From positions 2,170,001-2,234,000 of the forward strand of contig NZ_CP104067.1 in NCBI RefSeq assembly GCF_026651875.1: DNA of 64,000 nt, given 5' to 3'. Positions within the stretch are counted from its first letter, which is position 1; each line of letters starts with the position of its first letter. The position numbers were made by a program, and so were the translations under genes. This DNA comes from Alicyclobacillus fastidiosus. Its GTDB lineage: Bacteria > Bacillota > Bacilli > Alicyclobacillales > Alicyclobacillaceae. The notes below the pieces were generated by a model. That model made no database searches. It was given only the letters and a program-made list of their open reading frames with translations, and had not been told where the DNA came from. Positions 1-8,199 of this stretch are shown here, piece after piece.

Positions 1-2
1 AT

Positions 3-1049
3 CAGATTGATATTTCACGAGTTTACAGTAATTACGGGCCGTTAAACGATCTCTTTGAACAACGTGTGTTGTTAGAATATTTCAATAATGAAGGTGCCGT
101 TTCAACCGTCAACAACGCTACAACTGGCCTGATATTAGCTATCAGTGCTTGTAAGCGTAAAGGCGGAAAATACGCACTCATGCCGAGCTTTACGTTTTCT
201 GCCACTCCGCTAGCAGCAATTTGGGCGGGATTAGAGCCATATTTTATAGATATAAGTGAAGATAACTGGTGTATGAATGAGAACATCGTAAAAGAGGTCA
301 TTGAAAAACTTGGTGATGACGTGGCCGTCGTTGTCCCTTATGCGACATTTGGAACCTGGCTCGACTTGAGTTACTATATGTCACTGATGAATCAGGGAAT
401 ACCCGTGGTGGTTGACGCCGCTGCAAGCTTTGGTACATGTCTTGATAAACAATTTGGTACTGCGTTCGACGGCGCAATTGTATTTAGTTTTCATGCAACG
501 AAAGCGTTCGGAATTGGTGAAGGAGGTCTCGTATACAGCAGTGATCAAAACCTCATTAAAAGGATACGTGAAGCAGCTAATTTTGGATTTAACGGGGACA
601 GGGAATCGTGTCTGTTAGGCCTTAACGGTAAGACTTCGGAATATACGGCTGCAATTGCACTAGCTACGCTACCGGAGTTCCCTGAAAAGAAAAAAGTACG
701 TAATAAAATCAGAGAATGGTACTTGGACACGATGAAGTCCTCCCATTTGCAAGAGCGAGGATGGAGGATTCAAGAAACGAAGGGTTCTATTGCGCACCAA
801 TTCTTTCCGATCTTATGCCCTAAAGATCAAGTAAATAGTGATTTAGTTAAAAGATTAGAAACCCAAGGAATACAGGTACGTCATTATTTTTCCCCTGCCT
901 GTCATGAACAAGAAATGTTTCGGTCTTACCCTCGATCAAATCTATCAGTCACAGACGAAATTCAAAAACGGATTCTCAGTTTACCATTGTGGGAGGAAAT
1001 GGATGAAAATCACGTGATACGGGTAGTAAGGAGCTTAGTTAATGGCTAA
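3..1049 (+). CDS. DegT/DnrJ/EryC1/StrS-family sugar aminotransferase, 5' partial
   Basis: PLP-dependent aminotransferase that would convert a nucleotide-activated keto-sugar to an amino-sugar. The open frame runs in from the window edge: codons from base 3 read as typical family sequence (VYSNYGPLNDLFEQR), so the GTG at 66 is internal and the true start lies outside. The PLP lysine sits in FSFHATKAFG followed by EGGLVY, the usual family arrangement; the C-terminal half carries the QVRHYFSPAC-type segment. It overlaps the next gene by 8 bases, so the pair is probably translationally coupled and acts in one pathway (amination then N-acylation). The exact sugar (3-amino, 4-amino, Fuc3N or Qui3N type) cannot be read from sequence alone. 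Confidence 0.88.
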   Translation, partial: QIDISRVYSNYGPLNDLFEQRVLLEYFNNEGAVSTVNNATTGLILAISACKRKGGKYALMPSFTFSATPLAAIWAGLEPYFIDISEDNWCMNENIVKEVIEKLGDDVAVVVPYATFGTWLDLSYYMSLMNQGIPVVVDAAASFGTCLDKQFGTAFDGAIVFSFHATKAFGIGEGGLVYSSDQNLIKRIREAANFGFNGDRESCLLGLNGKTSEYTAAIALATLPEFPEKKKVRNKIREWYLDTMKSSHLQERGWRIQETKGSIAHQFFPILCPKDQVNSDLVKRLETQGIQVRHYFSPACHEQEMFRSYPRSNLSVTDEIQKRILSLPLWEEMDENHVIRVVRSLVNG

Positions 1050-1707
1050 TAAACTGGTAATTTGGGGATGCGGAGGAATGGCACGAGAGGTGAATTGGTT
1101 GTGTCAACAACTAGGTCATGACGTTGCAGGATATCTGGATGAACGACCAGAGTTTCGTGGTCGAATCACTGACGGTTTGCCAGTCATAGGGGACTTACTG
1201 GACATACCGCATTTGAAAGATGAAGTTCATGTCGTATGCGCGAGTGTTGGAGATCCAGCCCTAAAGAAAAAGTTCGTCGATAAGACATTGCAATATGGTT
1301 TCAGAGTAGCAGATTCGCTTGTGCATCCATCTGTGTTTATTTCAAAACAAAACCACATTGGAACGGGTACGATTATTTGCGCGGGTGCAATCATAACAAC
1401 AAATGTTAGGATTGGTGATTTTGTCATTGTAAATGTCAATGCAAGCCTCTCCCACGATACGATTGTTGAAGACTACGTAACGATCTCTCCAGGTGCCACT
1501 GTTTGCGGGAACGTAACCATAGGTCAGTCAACATTTATAGGTGCTGGGTCTACAGTAAAGGAGAAAGTTAGAATAGGTTCGCGTGCAGTGATTGGTGGAG
1601 GGGCATTTGTCAAGGACAATGTACACAGCATGTCCCTTTATGCCGGAGTACCGGCAGTATTTAAGAAAGATCTAAGCGTAACGACAGACCCTTCTGTACA
1701 AGAATAG
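1042..1707 (+). CDS. NeuD/PglD-like sugar O/N-acyltransferase with left-handed beta-helix
   Basis: 221-residue acyltransferase of the PglD/NeuD type. The N-terminus (LVIWGCGGMAREV) is the PglD_N nucleotide-sugar-binding fold. From about residue 95 onward hexapeptide repeats of the form [IV]-G-x-x-[TV] (IGTGTIICAGAIITTNVRIG region, then IGQSTFIGAG) build the trimeric beta-helix, and the SHDTIVEDYV segment carries the usual catalytic histidine region. The ATG lies inside the end of the aminotransferase gene, so it probably acetylates the amino-sugar that enzyme makes for a surface glycan. Acetyl-CoA as donor is inferred from the family. Confidence 0.88.
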   Translation: MANKLVIWGCGGMAREVNWLCQQLGHDVAGYLDERPEFRGRITDGLPVIGDLLDIPHLKDEVHVVCASVGDPALKKKFVDKTLQYGFRVADSLVHPSVFISKQNHIGTGTIICAGAIITTNVRIGDFVIVNVNASLSHDTIVEDYVTISPGATVCGNVTIGQSTFIGAGSTVKEKVRIGSRAVIGGGAFVKDNVHSMSLYAGVPAVFKKDLSVTTDPSVQE

Positions 1708-1755
1708 AGGTTGCTATTGAGTACCCTTCGGTTATCCCCTTGCGTATGAATCGCC

Positions 1756-1781
1756 CCTCTGAGTGTAGAGTTACTCAGAGG
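1756..1781. terminator. Hairpin between convergent genes
   Basis: Perfect 9-bp inverted repeat CCTCTGAGT / ACTCAGAGG with an 8-base loop, 48 bases after the acyltransferase stop and before the end of the convergent glycosyltransferase. It lacks a clear T-run, so its role as a bidirectional terminator is inferred from position. Confidence 0.45.
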
Positions 1782-1855
1782 AATTGATTCTAGATATCGA
1801 CTATGAAAGCGTTTAGAAAAAACAGACCCATTTTTGTCCGGATTACCACGACACT

Positions 1856-2527
1856 TCATGGTAGGTAGTTTTTAATGAAAATCCTGTGATTCCGTTCATA
1901 AGCCGCTGCTTTAGTGCTCCATTCATCTGGGTTGCCAATTGGGACATCGAAGCCATGTTTACACCAAGGTGTATGCTGATTTGGTACCCCGACTAAATAC
2001 CCATGCTTTTTGAATTCTAAACATTGTGATGTGTCGTACAAGTGAAACCCATCGAAGAGATCCTCACGCCACCAGACATCATACTGAGTAGCCATCAATA
2101 GCCCATCCACAGCATCAACTATTTCAAAAGTCCCTTCTACGGGTAAAAGTTCTAGGATACGATCAGGCAAAATCACCTTACCGAACAACCTATGATCCTT
2201 CCACCAGACCCCGTCAGGCGGAAGAACTTTGCAGCCCACCATTCCAAGTAGACCAAGTCTAGGTTCTGTCATGAAAACAGTTAAGATGTCACCGATAAAG
2301 TTTGGATTGATAATTAGAACATCCTGGTGTAGATAAACCCGGTACTTAGCGTCAGACTGCCGAATCGCGGAATTATATGCTTGGGTCATACTGTGAGCAT
2401 CATGAATTGGTAGTATTTCAACACTGTAACCATGCGGGACATTTAACGCCTGTATGTGATTCATACATGTCCCATAAAGATTATCATCGTTAACGCAGAT
2501 AACAAATGAGATCTTAGTTGGGTTCAT
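1856..2527 (-). CDS. StrF-type family 2 glycosyltransferase-like protein
   Basis: 223-residue protein of the Glyco_tranf_2_5 (StrF) type. It opens with ISFVICVNDDNLYGTCM, then has the donor-binding stretch AYNSAIRQSDAKYRVYLHQD, where the HQD replaces the DxD seen in classical GT2 enzymes, and later a W-rich acceptor segment (WREDLFDGFHLYD). No signal peptide or membrane helix is visible, so it is probably a cytoplasmic enzyme of surface-glycan assembly. It is transcribed against its neighbours and stands alone. No strong Shine-Dalgarno was seen before the ATG. Confidence 0.8.
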   Translation of the reverse strand: MNPTKISFVICVNDDNLYGTCMNHIQALNVPHGYSVEILPIHDAHSMTQAYNSAIRQSDAKYRVYLHQDVLIINPNFIGDILTVFMTEPRLGLLGMVGCKVLPPDGVWWKDHRLFGKVILPDRILELLPVEGTFEIVDAVDGLLMATQYDVWWREDLFDGFHLYDTSQCLEFKKHGYLVGVPNQHTPWCKHGFDVPIGNPDEWSTKAAAYERNHRIFIKNYLP

Positions 2528-2957
2528 TAGCTTTTCACCGACCTTCTATTTGATTCCGTTACCATCGAAGGGTCTTAATGACCTGGACCATGTAGTTTAT
2601 GAGCAGCCAAAGAAAAAAGTTCTTTTAGCAGATACACACTAGTCTAAATTGTAAGAGGGTACTCAAAAATAGGCAGGGTTCATCTGGTGTTAGCGTAGTG
2701 TGTCATGACACGGTTAGATAGGTGTCGCCTGAAATCGTTCATTCCTCCACAACTTACATCTAGGGATATCGTGCATTCCACGCTTGTGTAGGTCAAGCGT
2801 TTTTAGCGCAACATATTGTGATCGTGATCCGAACCGAGGCTCTATTGTCGGGCGATGCAGGAACTTTTATTTGTAGGGGCTTGCTGTTTATGTTCCAAGT
2901 TGATGAGGAACGAAATGAAGTATAACGAATGAAGGATAAAGAGAGGAGTAGCTTTGT
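2528..2957. other. Intergenic stretch with short dyad and tiny ORF
   Basis: 430 bases without a convincing gene. It holds a perfect 12-base palindrome (2700-2711, GTGTCATGACAC), a minus-strand 20-codon ORF (2680-2742, starting MNDFRRHL) preceded by GGAGGA, and a hairpin with T-run at 2780-2804. The Shine-Dalgarno GAGGAG of the next gene is at 2943-2948. The small ORF could be the stub of a lost gene or a chance frame. Confidence 0.4.
2780..2804 (+). terminator. Small intrinsic terminator
   Basis: ACGCTTG / CAAGCGT stem (7 bp) with a 7-base loop followed directly by TTTTT. It reads on the plus strand but no plus-strand gene precedes it within the intergenic region, so it may end a lost gene or a short transcript. 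Confidence 0.5.
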
Positions 2958-3758
2958 ATGGGTAATACCAAGGTCAGTGTTCTAGTAACTACCTATAACC
3001 AACAAGAATACATTGCTGAAGCCTTAAACAGTGTTCTAATGCAAGAACATGGCTATCCCTATGAGGTAATTATAGCTGATGACTGCTCCACAGATAACAC
3101 TGCTCACATCATTCGCGAATTTCAAACTCGATATCCGGAAGTAATGCGTGTTCTCCCGACTTCAACGAATGTGGGCATCACTCAAAATTACAAAAGAGGC
3201 TTTAAAGCATGTACAGGTGATTACGTCGCTGTGCTAGAAGGTGATGACTATTGGACATCCCGCGATAGGATACGGACAATGGTAGAGTTTTTAGATAGAA
3301 ACATAGGATGCGTTCTCGCCTTTAATCGGTATACAGTATCGAATATGTACCAGAGCTATATTCAACCCTGGCCGATCAACGACGCATTTCAGATACTCAC
3401 AGTCTCTGATTTGATAAGGAGTAATTTTATCGGTAACTTCTCTACATGTATCTACCGAAACGACGTGATTAAATCATTGGATGACTCCTTGTATAACATG
3501 AAGGTATATGACTGGATGTTTAACATCGCTGTAAGCCAACATGGGTTCATCGGATATATTCCACAGGTGATGTCAGTCTATCGACAACACCCCGCTGGTA
3601 CTTGGACACGAAAAAGTGAAATCGATAAGATTCGCGAAACGATTCACTGTATCGATGAGTATAATAAATACCTAAACTATATTTACAACTACGAATTTAC
3701 AGATCACAGAAACCGCTTAATATCACAAGCCCGTCAATACGGTTACATCATAGGGTAA
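2958..3758 (+). CDS. Family 2 glycosyltransferase (GT-A)
   Basis: 266-residue GT2 enzyme. The fold is shown by the opening VSVLVTTYNQQEYIAEAL, the nucleotide-binding VIIADDCSTD, the segment NVGITQNYKRGFKACTGDY and the DxD-type metal site in VLEGDDYW (about residue 97). Later SVYRQHPAGTWTR resembles the acceptor loop of this family. GAGGAG lies 9-14 bases before the ATG. It sits in the glycan locus just upstream of the dTDP-rhamnose operon, so it probably adds a sugar to a surface polymer; donor and acceptor are unknown. Confidence 0.87.
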   Translation: MGNTKVSVLVTTYNQQEYIAEALNSVLMQEHGYPYEVIIADDCSTDNTAHIIREFQTRYPEVMRVLPTSTNVGITQNYKRGFKACTGDYVAVLEGDDYWTSRDRIRTMVEFLDRNIGCVLAFNRYTVSNMYQSYIQPWPINDAFQILTVSDLIRSNFIGNFSTCIYRNDVIKSLDDSLYNMKVYDWMFNIAVSQHGFIGYIPQVMSVYRQHPAGTWTRKSEIDKIRETIHCIDEYNKYLNYIYNYEFTDHRNRLISQARQYGYIIG

Positions 3759-3817
3759 TCAATACATTCGCAACCATTTTCACATTAGTGCATCCCATAA
3801 TGAAGTCTATATATGCG

Positions 3818-3962
3818 TGTCCGAAAAGGGGTAAAGGTAAGATGCAAGCAGGGCAAGGAGGGGGAGGCAAAAGCGCACGGAGCGTACGTGGTGGTACGTG
3901 AGTACGGTTTTGCCTCCCGCGACGCCGCCATGCGCCGCAGAGTGTTTAGCCCTTTTCGGACA
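3818..3962. repeat. Nested long inverted-repeat element
   Basis: The outer arms are perfect 13-mers TGTCCGAAAAGGG (3818-3830) and CCCTTTTCGGACA (3950-3962). The inner arms are perfect 11-mers GGGAGGCAAAA (3862-3872) and TTTTGCCTCCC (3908-3918). The centre carries CGTAC/GTACG dyads and a direct GTACGTG repeat. The nested symmetry is far beyond a simple terminator and implies either a structured RNA or a small palindromic repeat element. The 430 bases between the glycosyltransferase and rmlA hold no other gene; the 82-codon frame at 3898 crosses the repeat and is not credible. Confidence 0.7.
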
Positions 3963-4188
3963 TCCTCTATATGTCCTACTCCTATTTAGGGTAATAGGAC
4001 GTACGCATCGGGACAGAAGTCAACTCGGAGGAACTCTATGGGTGATATCTCATGCTTTTAGGCCGCACAATTTCCTAAATTTTATTGCGAAGTCCGCACT
4101 TACCCAACCATTGCCCTTTATCCCTGAATATATTGGAAAAATGTAAAAGCGATATCGTTTGAACGGATGACGTTTTAAGGAGGCCACT

Positions 4189-5253
4189 ATGAAGGCGCTA
4201 CTGTTAAGCGGAGGGACCGGGTCGCGCTTACGCCCTCTCACATTTACCGGTGCAAAACAACTCATCCCTGTGGCAAACAAGCCGATTTTGTTTTACGCCA
4301 TTGAATCGATTCGTGACGCAGGAATTGTAGATATTGGTGTTGTGCTTGGTGAAACAGGCAGAGAAGTACGCTCTACGTTGGGGGACGGCAGCCAGTGGGG
4401 TGTCCAGATCAGCTATATTCAGCAGGATGAACCTCGCGGCTTAGCTCATGCAGTGCAACTCGCGAAGCCCTTCATCGGCTCTGACCCATTCTTGATGTTC
4501 CTTGGTGACAACATTATCAAGGATGGTGTGAGATCTTTTGTAAATGACTTTAAAAATAAACAATGTAACGCGCTTGTATTACTTAGTGAAGTATCGGAAC
4601 CGCAGAGATTTGGCGTTGCAAAACTGTCTAAGGGACGCTTAGTCGGACTGATTGAAAAACCAAGTAACCCGCCGAGCAACCTCGCACTTGTTGGCGTGTA
4701 TGCGTTCGATCACAACATCTTCAATTGTGTAAACAAAATCCAAAAATCTTGGAGAGGTGAATTAGAAATTACAGATGCCATTCAACAACTGCTAGATGAT
4801 GGATTTTATGTGGATTACCGAACTGTAGAGAGTTGGTGGAAGGACATAGGGAAACCGGAGGACGTGCTGGATGCCAATCGTCTCGTTTTGGAAAATATAC
4901 CGAAAAATATAATTGGTGCTCTGGATGACCATTCGAACGTAATTGGTCGTGTCCAAGTCGATAGCGGGGCTACTATCGTTAACAGCGTGATTAGAGGACC
5001 GGCAATCATTGGCCAGGGTGCACGAATCGAAAACTCCTACGTGGGTCCATTCACCTCAATATGCCCAAATGTCTACATTCGAAACAGCGAAATTGAAAAC
5101 AGTGTTGTACTCGATAGCGCTGTCATTAGCGACATTGAGACACGGATCGAGGACAGTCTGATTGGCAAAAACGTGTCATTAACTTGGTCCAGCACTAGGC
5201 CTAGAACGTTTCGATTTGTTTTAGGAGACCAAAGTCAAGCTAGTGTTAGATAG
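4189..5253 (+). CDS. rmlA: Glucose-1-phosphate thymidylyltransferase, long form
   Basis: Makes dTDP-glucose from dTTP and glucose-1-phosphate, the first step to dTDP-L-rhamnose. The nucleotidyltransferase signature GGTGSRLRPLTFTGAKQL followed by IPVANKP is at residues 8-30, and the metal-binding FLGDNII is near residue 105. At 354 residues it is the long (StrD-like) form: after about residue 245 come hexapeptide-like repeats (ARIENSYVGPFTSI and similar) that the ~290-residue enterobacterial enzyme lacks. AAGGAGG lies 7 bases before the ATG. First gene of rmlA-rmlB-rmlD-rmlC. Confidence 0.93.
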   Translation: MKALLLSGGTGSRLRPLTFTGAKQLIPVANKPILFYAIESIRDAGIVDIGVVLGETGREVRSTLGDGSQWGVQISYIQQDEPRGLAHAVQLAKPFIGSDPFLMFLGDNIIKDGVRSFVNDFKNKQCNALVLLSEVSEPQRFGVAKLSKGRLVGLIEKPSNPPSNLALVGVYAFDHNIFNCVNKIQKSWRGELEITDAIQQLLDDGFYVDYRTVESWWKDIGKPEDVLDANRLVLENIPKNIIGALDDHSNVIGRVQVDSGATIVNSVIRGPAIIGQGARIENSYVGPFTSICPNVYIRNSEIENSVVLDSAVISDIETRIEDSLIGKNVSLTWSSTRPRTFRFVLGDQSQASVR

Positions 5254-5389
5254 CTCCAATAACCAAGACCTTTTAATACAGTCATTCTCGTATAGGGCCA
5301 TTGCACCGGAGTGATCCAGTCTAAAAATGACACGTTGCTCGTTACACTTAGAAACAGTGTTGAACAAAGAATCAAAGGAAGTGTTGTCA

Positions 5390-6412
5390 TTGAAACTGCT
5401 TGTAACTGGTGGGGCAGGTTTCATTGGAAGCAATTTCATCCATTATATCCTAAAAAAATATCCGAGTTACGTAGTCATTAATTTAGATAAACCGACATAT
5501 GCTGGGAACTTTGAGTCTCTATCAGACGTTGAAAACAATCGTAACTACTATGTCATTACTGGCGACATTACCAGCCCAACGCATGTTGAGGCTGTATTTC
5601 AAAACGGTATTGATGTAGTTGTTCATTTTGCTGCCGAGTCTCACGTAGACAGAAGTATTTTGAATCCCAACGTATTTTTCCAAACCAACGTGCTAGGAAC
5701 ACAGTACCTGGTCGAGTTTGCAAAACAGTACAAAGTTAAAAAATTTGTTCAAATATCAACTGATGAAGTATATGGAAGTTTAGGCCAAACGGGGAGATTT
5801 ACTGAAGCTACGCAGCTTCAACCGAACAGTCCCTATTCGGCTAGTAAAGCAAGTGCGGATTTGTTGGTTCGTGCTTACTATGAGACGTTTGGCATACCAG
5901 TAAACATTACGCGGTGCTCCAATAATTACGGACCGTTCCAGTTCCCAGAAAAACTTATTCCATTGTCTATCATCCGGGCGATGAACGACGAATCAATCCC
6001 ACTATACGGAAGTGGATTACAGGTTCGTGACTGGTTGCACGTAGACGATCACTGTCGTGCGATTGATCTTGTCATCCATCATGGTGTTCCTGGCGAAATA
6101 TATAACATTGGCGCCAATAATGAGTGGACCAATGTAGATCTCATTAAGGAAATCCTGGATAAACTACACAAACCATATGATTTAATCCATTTTGTAAAGG
6201 ACCGACCAGGACACGATCAACGTTATGCGATTGATGCAAGTAAAATTAAACGCGATCTCGGTTGGACTCCTCGAATAACTTTTGAGGAGGGGCTATCTGA
6301 GACGATTGAGTGGTATTTAGATCATGAATTCTGGTGGAAACGAGTTCAAGAAGGCGAGTATAGGTCATATATGGCTTTACAATACGGACATAGATTGGAT
6401 GGTCTGCTATGA
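5390..6412 (+). CDS. rmlB: dTDP-glucose 4,6-dehydratase
   Basis: Second enzyme of dTDP-L-rhamnose synthesis, an NAD-dependent extended SDR. The Rossmann motif GGAGFIGSNF is at the N-terminus, HFAAESHVDRS follows, the catalytic TDE occurs in QISTDEVYGS, and the YSASK motif gives Tyr/Lys. I place the start at TTG 5390 (MKLLVTGG) with AAAGGAAG just upstream; an in-frame ATG at 5327 would add 21 residues without family character. The stop overlaps the rmlD start by 4 bases (ATGA). Length 340 residues is normal for RmlB. Confidence 0.93.
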   Translation: MKLLVTGGAGFIGSNFIHYILKKYPSYVVINLDKPTYAGNFESLSDVENNRNYYVITGDITSPTHVEAVFQNGIDVVVHFAAESHVDRSILNPNVFFQTNVLGTQYLVEFAKQYKVKKFVQISTDEVYGSLGQTGRFTEATQLQPNSPYSASKASADLLVRAYYETFGIPVNITRCSNNYGPFQFPEKLIPLSIIRAMNDESIPLYGSGLQVRDWLHVDDHCRAIDLVIHHGVPGEIYNIGANNEWTNVDLIKEILDKLHKPYDLIHFVKDRPGHDQRYAIDASKIKRDLGWTPRITFEEGLSETIEWYLDHEFWWKRVQEGEYRSYMALQYGHRLDGLL

Positions 6413-7284
6413 AATTGCTTTTAACCGGGGCTGGGGGACAGCTCGGTAGAGAAATTATTAACATAGCAAAAAGACAAAGTGATGTTGAGCTACACCCACT
6501 ATCTCGTCGTGAACTCGATGTTACGAATCGAAGTCAGGTAATTCGCACCGTCATGACAATCAAGCCTGATGTCATCATCAATGCATCCGCTTATACATCG
6601 GTAGACCAGGCCGAAACAGATACGGAAGATGCATTAACAGTGAATGCACATGGTTCACAATACATTGCTGAAGCGGCTCAAGAATACAATTGTAAAATGT
6701 GTCATATTAGTACAGATTATGTGTTTGACGGGCGAAGTACCCGACCTTACGAAGAAAATGACCCGGTTAATCCAATATCTGTATATGGCCATTCAAAAGC
6801 TCTTGGGGAGAAGTACGTTCGTCAAATATGCGAAAAACACTTCATCGTGCGTACATCTTGGTTATACAGTGCATATGGTGCAAATTTCGTCCATACGATG
6901 CTGCGCCTAGGGAATGACCCGGGTGTTGAAAGTGTACGTGTGGTAAATGATCAAACTGGATCACCTACCTGGACATTCGACTTCGCTTGTTTCCTCTTAC
7001 AATTAATTCAAACGGAATACTATGGGACGTATCACGTCTCCAATAGCGGATCAACTACTTGGTACGAGTTTACCAAAGAAATTTTCCGGCTCGCTAGCAT
7101 TGCAAAACCAGTTGTCCCTGTTCAGACCTCTGAGTTTCCTCGGCCAGCCAGACGACCGGCCTATTCTGTTCTAGGTTCAAAAAAAATCGTGGAGCAAGGA
7201 TTTCAACCACTTCGATCATGGAATGATGCTTTAATAGCGTATTTCCAATCTATTAAGGAGGTATTACCATATGAAGATTGTTGA
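6409..7284 (+). CDS. rmlD: dTDP-4-dehydrorhamnose reductase
   Basis: Final NAD(P)H-dependent reduction to dTDP-L-rhamnose. The short N-terminal glycine motif GAGGQLGREI, the CHISTDYVFDG segment and the YGHSKALGE catalytic Tyr/Lys motif are all typical of RmlD; 291 residues matches the family. It starts on the ATGA overlap with rmlB and overlaps rmlC by 14 bases, so expression is tightly coupled. The B-D-C gene order puts the reductase before the epimerase that acts ahead of it in the pathway. Confidence 0.93.
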   Translation: MKLLLTGAGGQLGREIINIAKRQSDVELHPLSRRELDVTNRSQVIRTVMTIKPDVIINASAYTSVDQAETDTEDALTVNAHGSQYIAEAAQEYNCKMCHISTDYVFDGRSTRPYEENDPVNPISVYGHSKALGEKYVRQICEKHFIVRTSWLYSAYGANFVHTMLRLGNDPGVESVRVVNDQTGSPTWTFDFACFLLQLIQTEYYGTYHVSNSGSTTWYEFTKEIFRLASIAKPVVPVQTSEFPRPARRPAYSVLGSKKIVEQGFQPLRSWNDALIAYFQSIKEVLPYEDC

Positions 7285-7819
7285 GGAATCTTTGAACGGC
7301 GTAAAGTTACTTAAACCAATAGTACATCGCGACAGCCGCGGTTTTTTCTTCGAAAGTTATCAACAATCTACGTTCGATCAACTGGGTTTATCCTTCAACC
7401 CTGTTCAGGAAAATCATTCTTCTTCGACGCTTGCAGGCACCATACGAGGCTTACATTTTCAGCTAGACCCGTTTGCTCAAGCTAAACTAGTACGTGTGTT
7501 GCGGGGATTAATTTATGATGTAATCGTAGATATTCGTTCTAATTCTCCTACATTTGGAGAATGGCGCGGTTATCACCTTTCCGCCGACAATCAATATCTC
7601 TTGTTTGTCCCGAAAGGTTTTGCGCACGGGTTCTGTACCTTAGTTGAGAACACAGAGGTTTTATATATGGTCGACTCACCGTATTCACCCCAGCATGAAA
7701 GTGGTATTATCTGGTCGGATCCTACACTAGGGATTACGTGGCCGGCTGGAGATAAGATTTTTTCCGAGAAAGATTCTCTTTATCCAACATTTGATGAATG
7801 GATGAACAATCAACACTAA
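7271..7819 (+). CDS. rmlC: dTDP-4-dehydrorhamnose 3,5-epimerase
   Basis: Cupin epimerase that converts dTDP-4-keto-6-deoxyglucose to the L-lyxo form. It has the family segments FFESYQQSTF, ENHSSS, the catalytic-histidine region GTIRGLHFQ, DVIVDIR and the YLLFVPKGFAHGFCTL block; 182 residues is the usual size. AAGGAGG precedes its ATG inside the end of rmlD. It closes the rhamnose operon. No clear terminator follows within 100 bases. Confidence 0.94.
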   Translation: MKIVEESLNGVKLLKPIVHRDSRGFFFESYQQSTFDQLGLSFNPVQENHSSSTLAGTIRGLHFQLDPFAQAKLVRVLRGLIYDVIVDIRSNSPTFGEWRGYHLSADNQYLLFVPKGFAHGFCTLVENTEVLYMVDSPYSPQHESGIIWSDPTLGITWPAGDKIFSEKDSLYPTFDEWMNNQH

Positions 7820-8011
7820 TTAAGGTTCACATCTTTATTGAGCTCGATTCACATCAGCATAAGGAGAGAGTCCCTGGGGGGAATTTGTTTTGAGATACGC
7901 TAAAGTTAAGGCTATAACATGGTGGGACGGGGTATGAAATTAAAAAAGGTAGACACACCGAACAGAGATATATGAAAATTGAGTCTAATCCTCTCATGCG
8001 CTCACCACGCT
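7820..8011. other. Intergenic DNA after rmlC
   Basis: No gene or clear terminator was found here. The next 160 bases hold an IS3-type transposase remnant, so this stretch may be the flank of a decayed insertion. Confidence 0.4.
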
Positions 8012-8172
8012 CTAAGCCTGTTCCAGAGTTTGTATGACGAGTTCCCCGGTATCATCCGCGGTTCTGCCTTCGGCCGGCATTTTGAATAAGTCCATGATGC
8101 TGGCGACGTAGAGCCAGCATCAGCCATCCCAACAAATGTGATAGACGACATCCACACCTGATTCGGACGCTC
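8012..8172 (-). pseudogene. Decayed IS3-family transposase (OrfB integrase core) fragment
   Basis: Minus-strand reading gives ERPNQVWMSSITFVGMAD in one frame. The adjacent frame then gives GWLYVASIMDLF after a shift, and finally GELVIQTLEQA before a TAG at 8012-8014. These match, in order, the RPNQVWVxDITY, GWLYxAxxxDLFSR and TxLVxxALxxA blocks of IS3-family integrase cores. At least one frameshift, loss of the DDE context on both sides and the short length show a dead remnant. A 9-bp inverted repeat GATGCTGGC/GCCAGCATC (8096-8121) lies inside it. Confidence 0.7.
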
Positions 8173-8199
8173 TCATAGAGTAAGTAATACACATCAAAT

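Noticed and set aside
3898..4146. 82-codon frame between glycosyltransferase and rmlA
   Set aside because: It starts inside the nested inverted repeat, has no ribosome site and no coding character.
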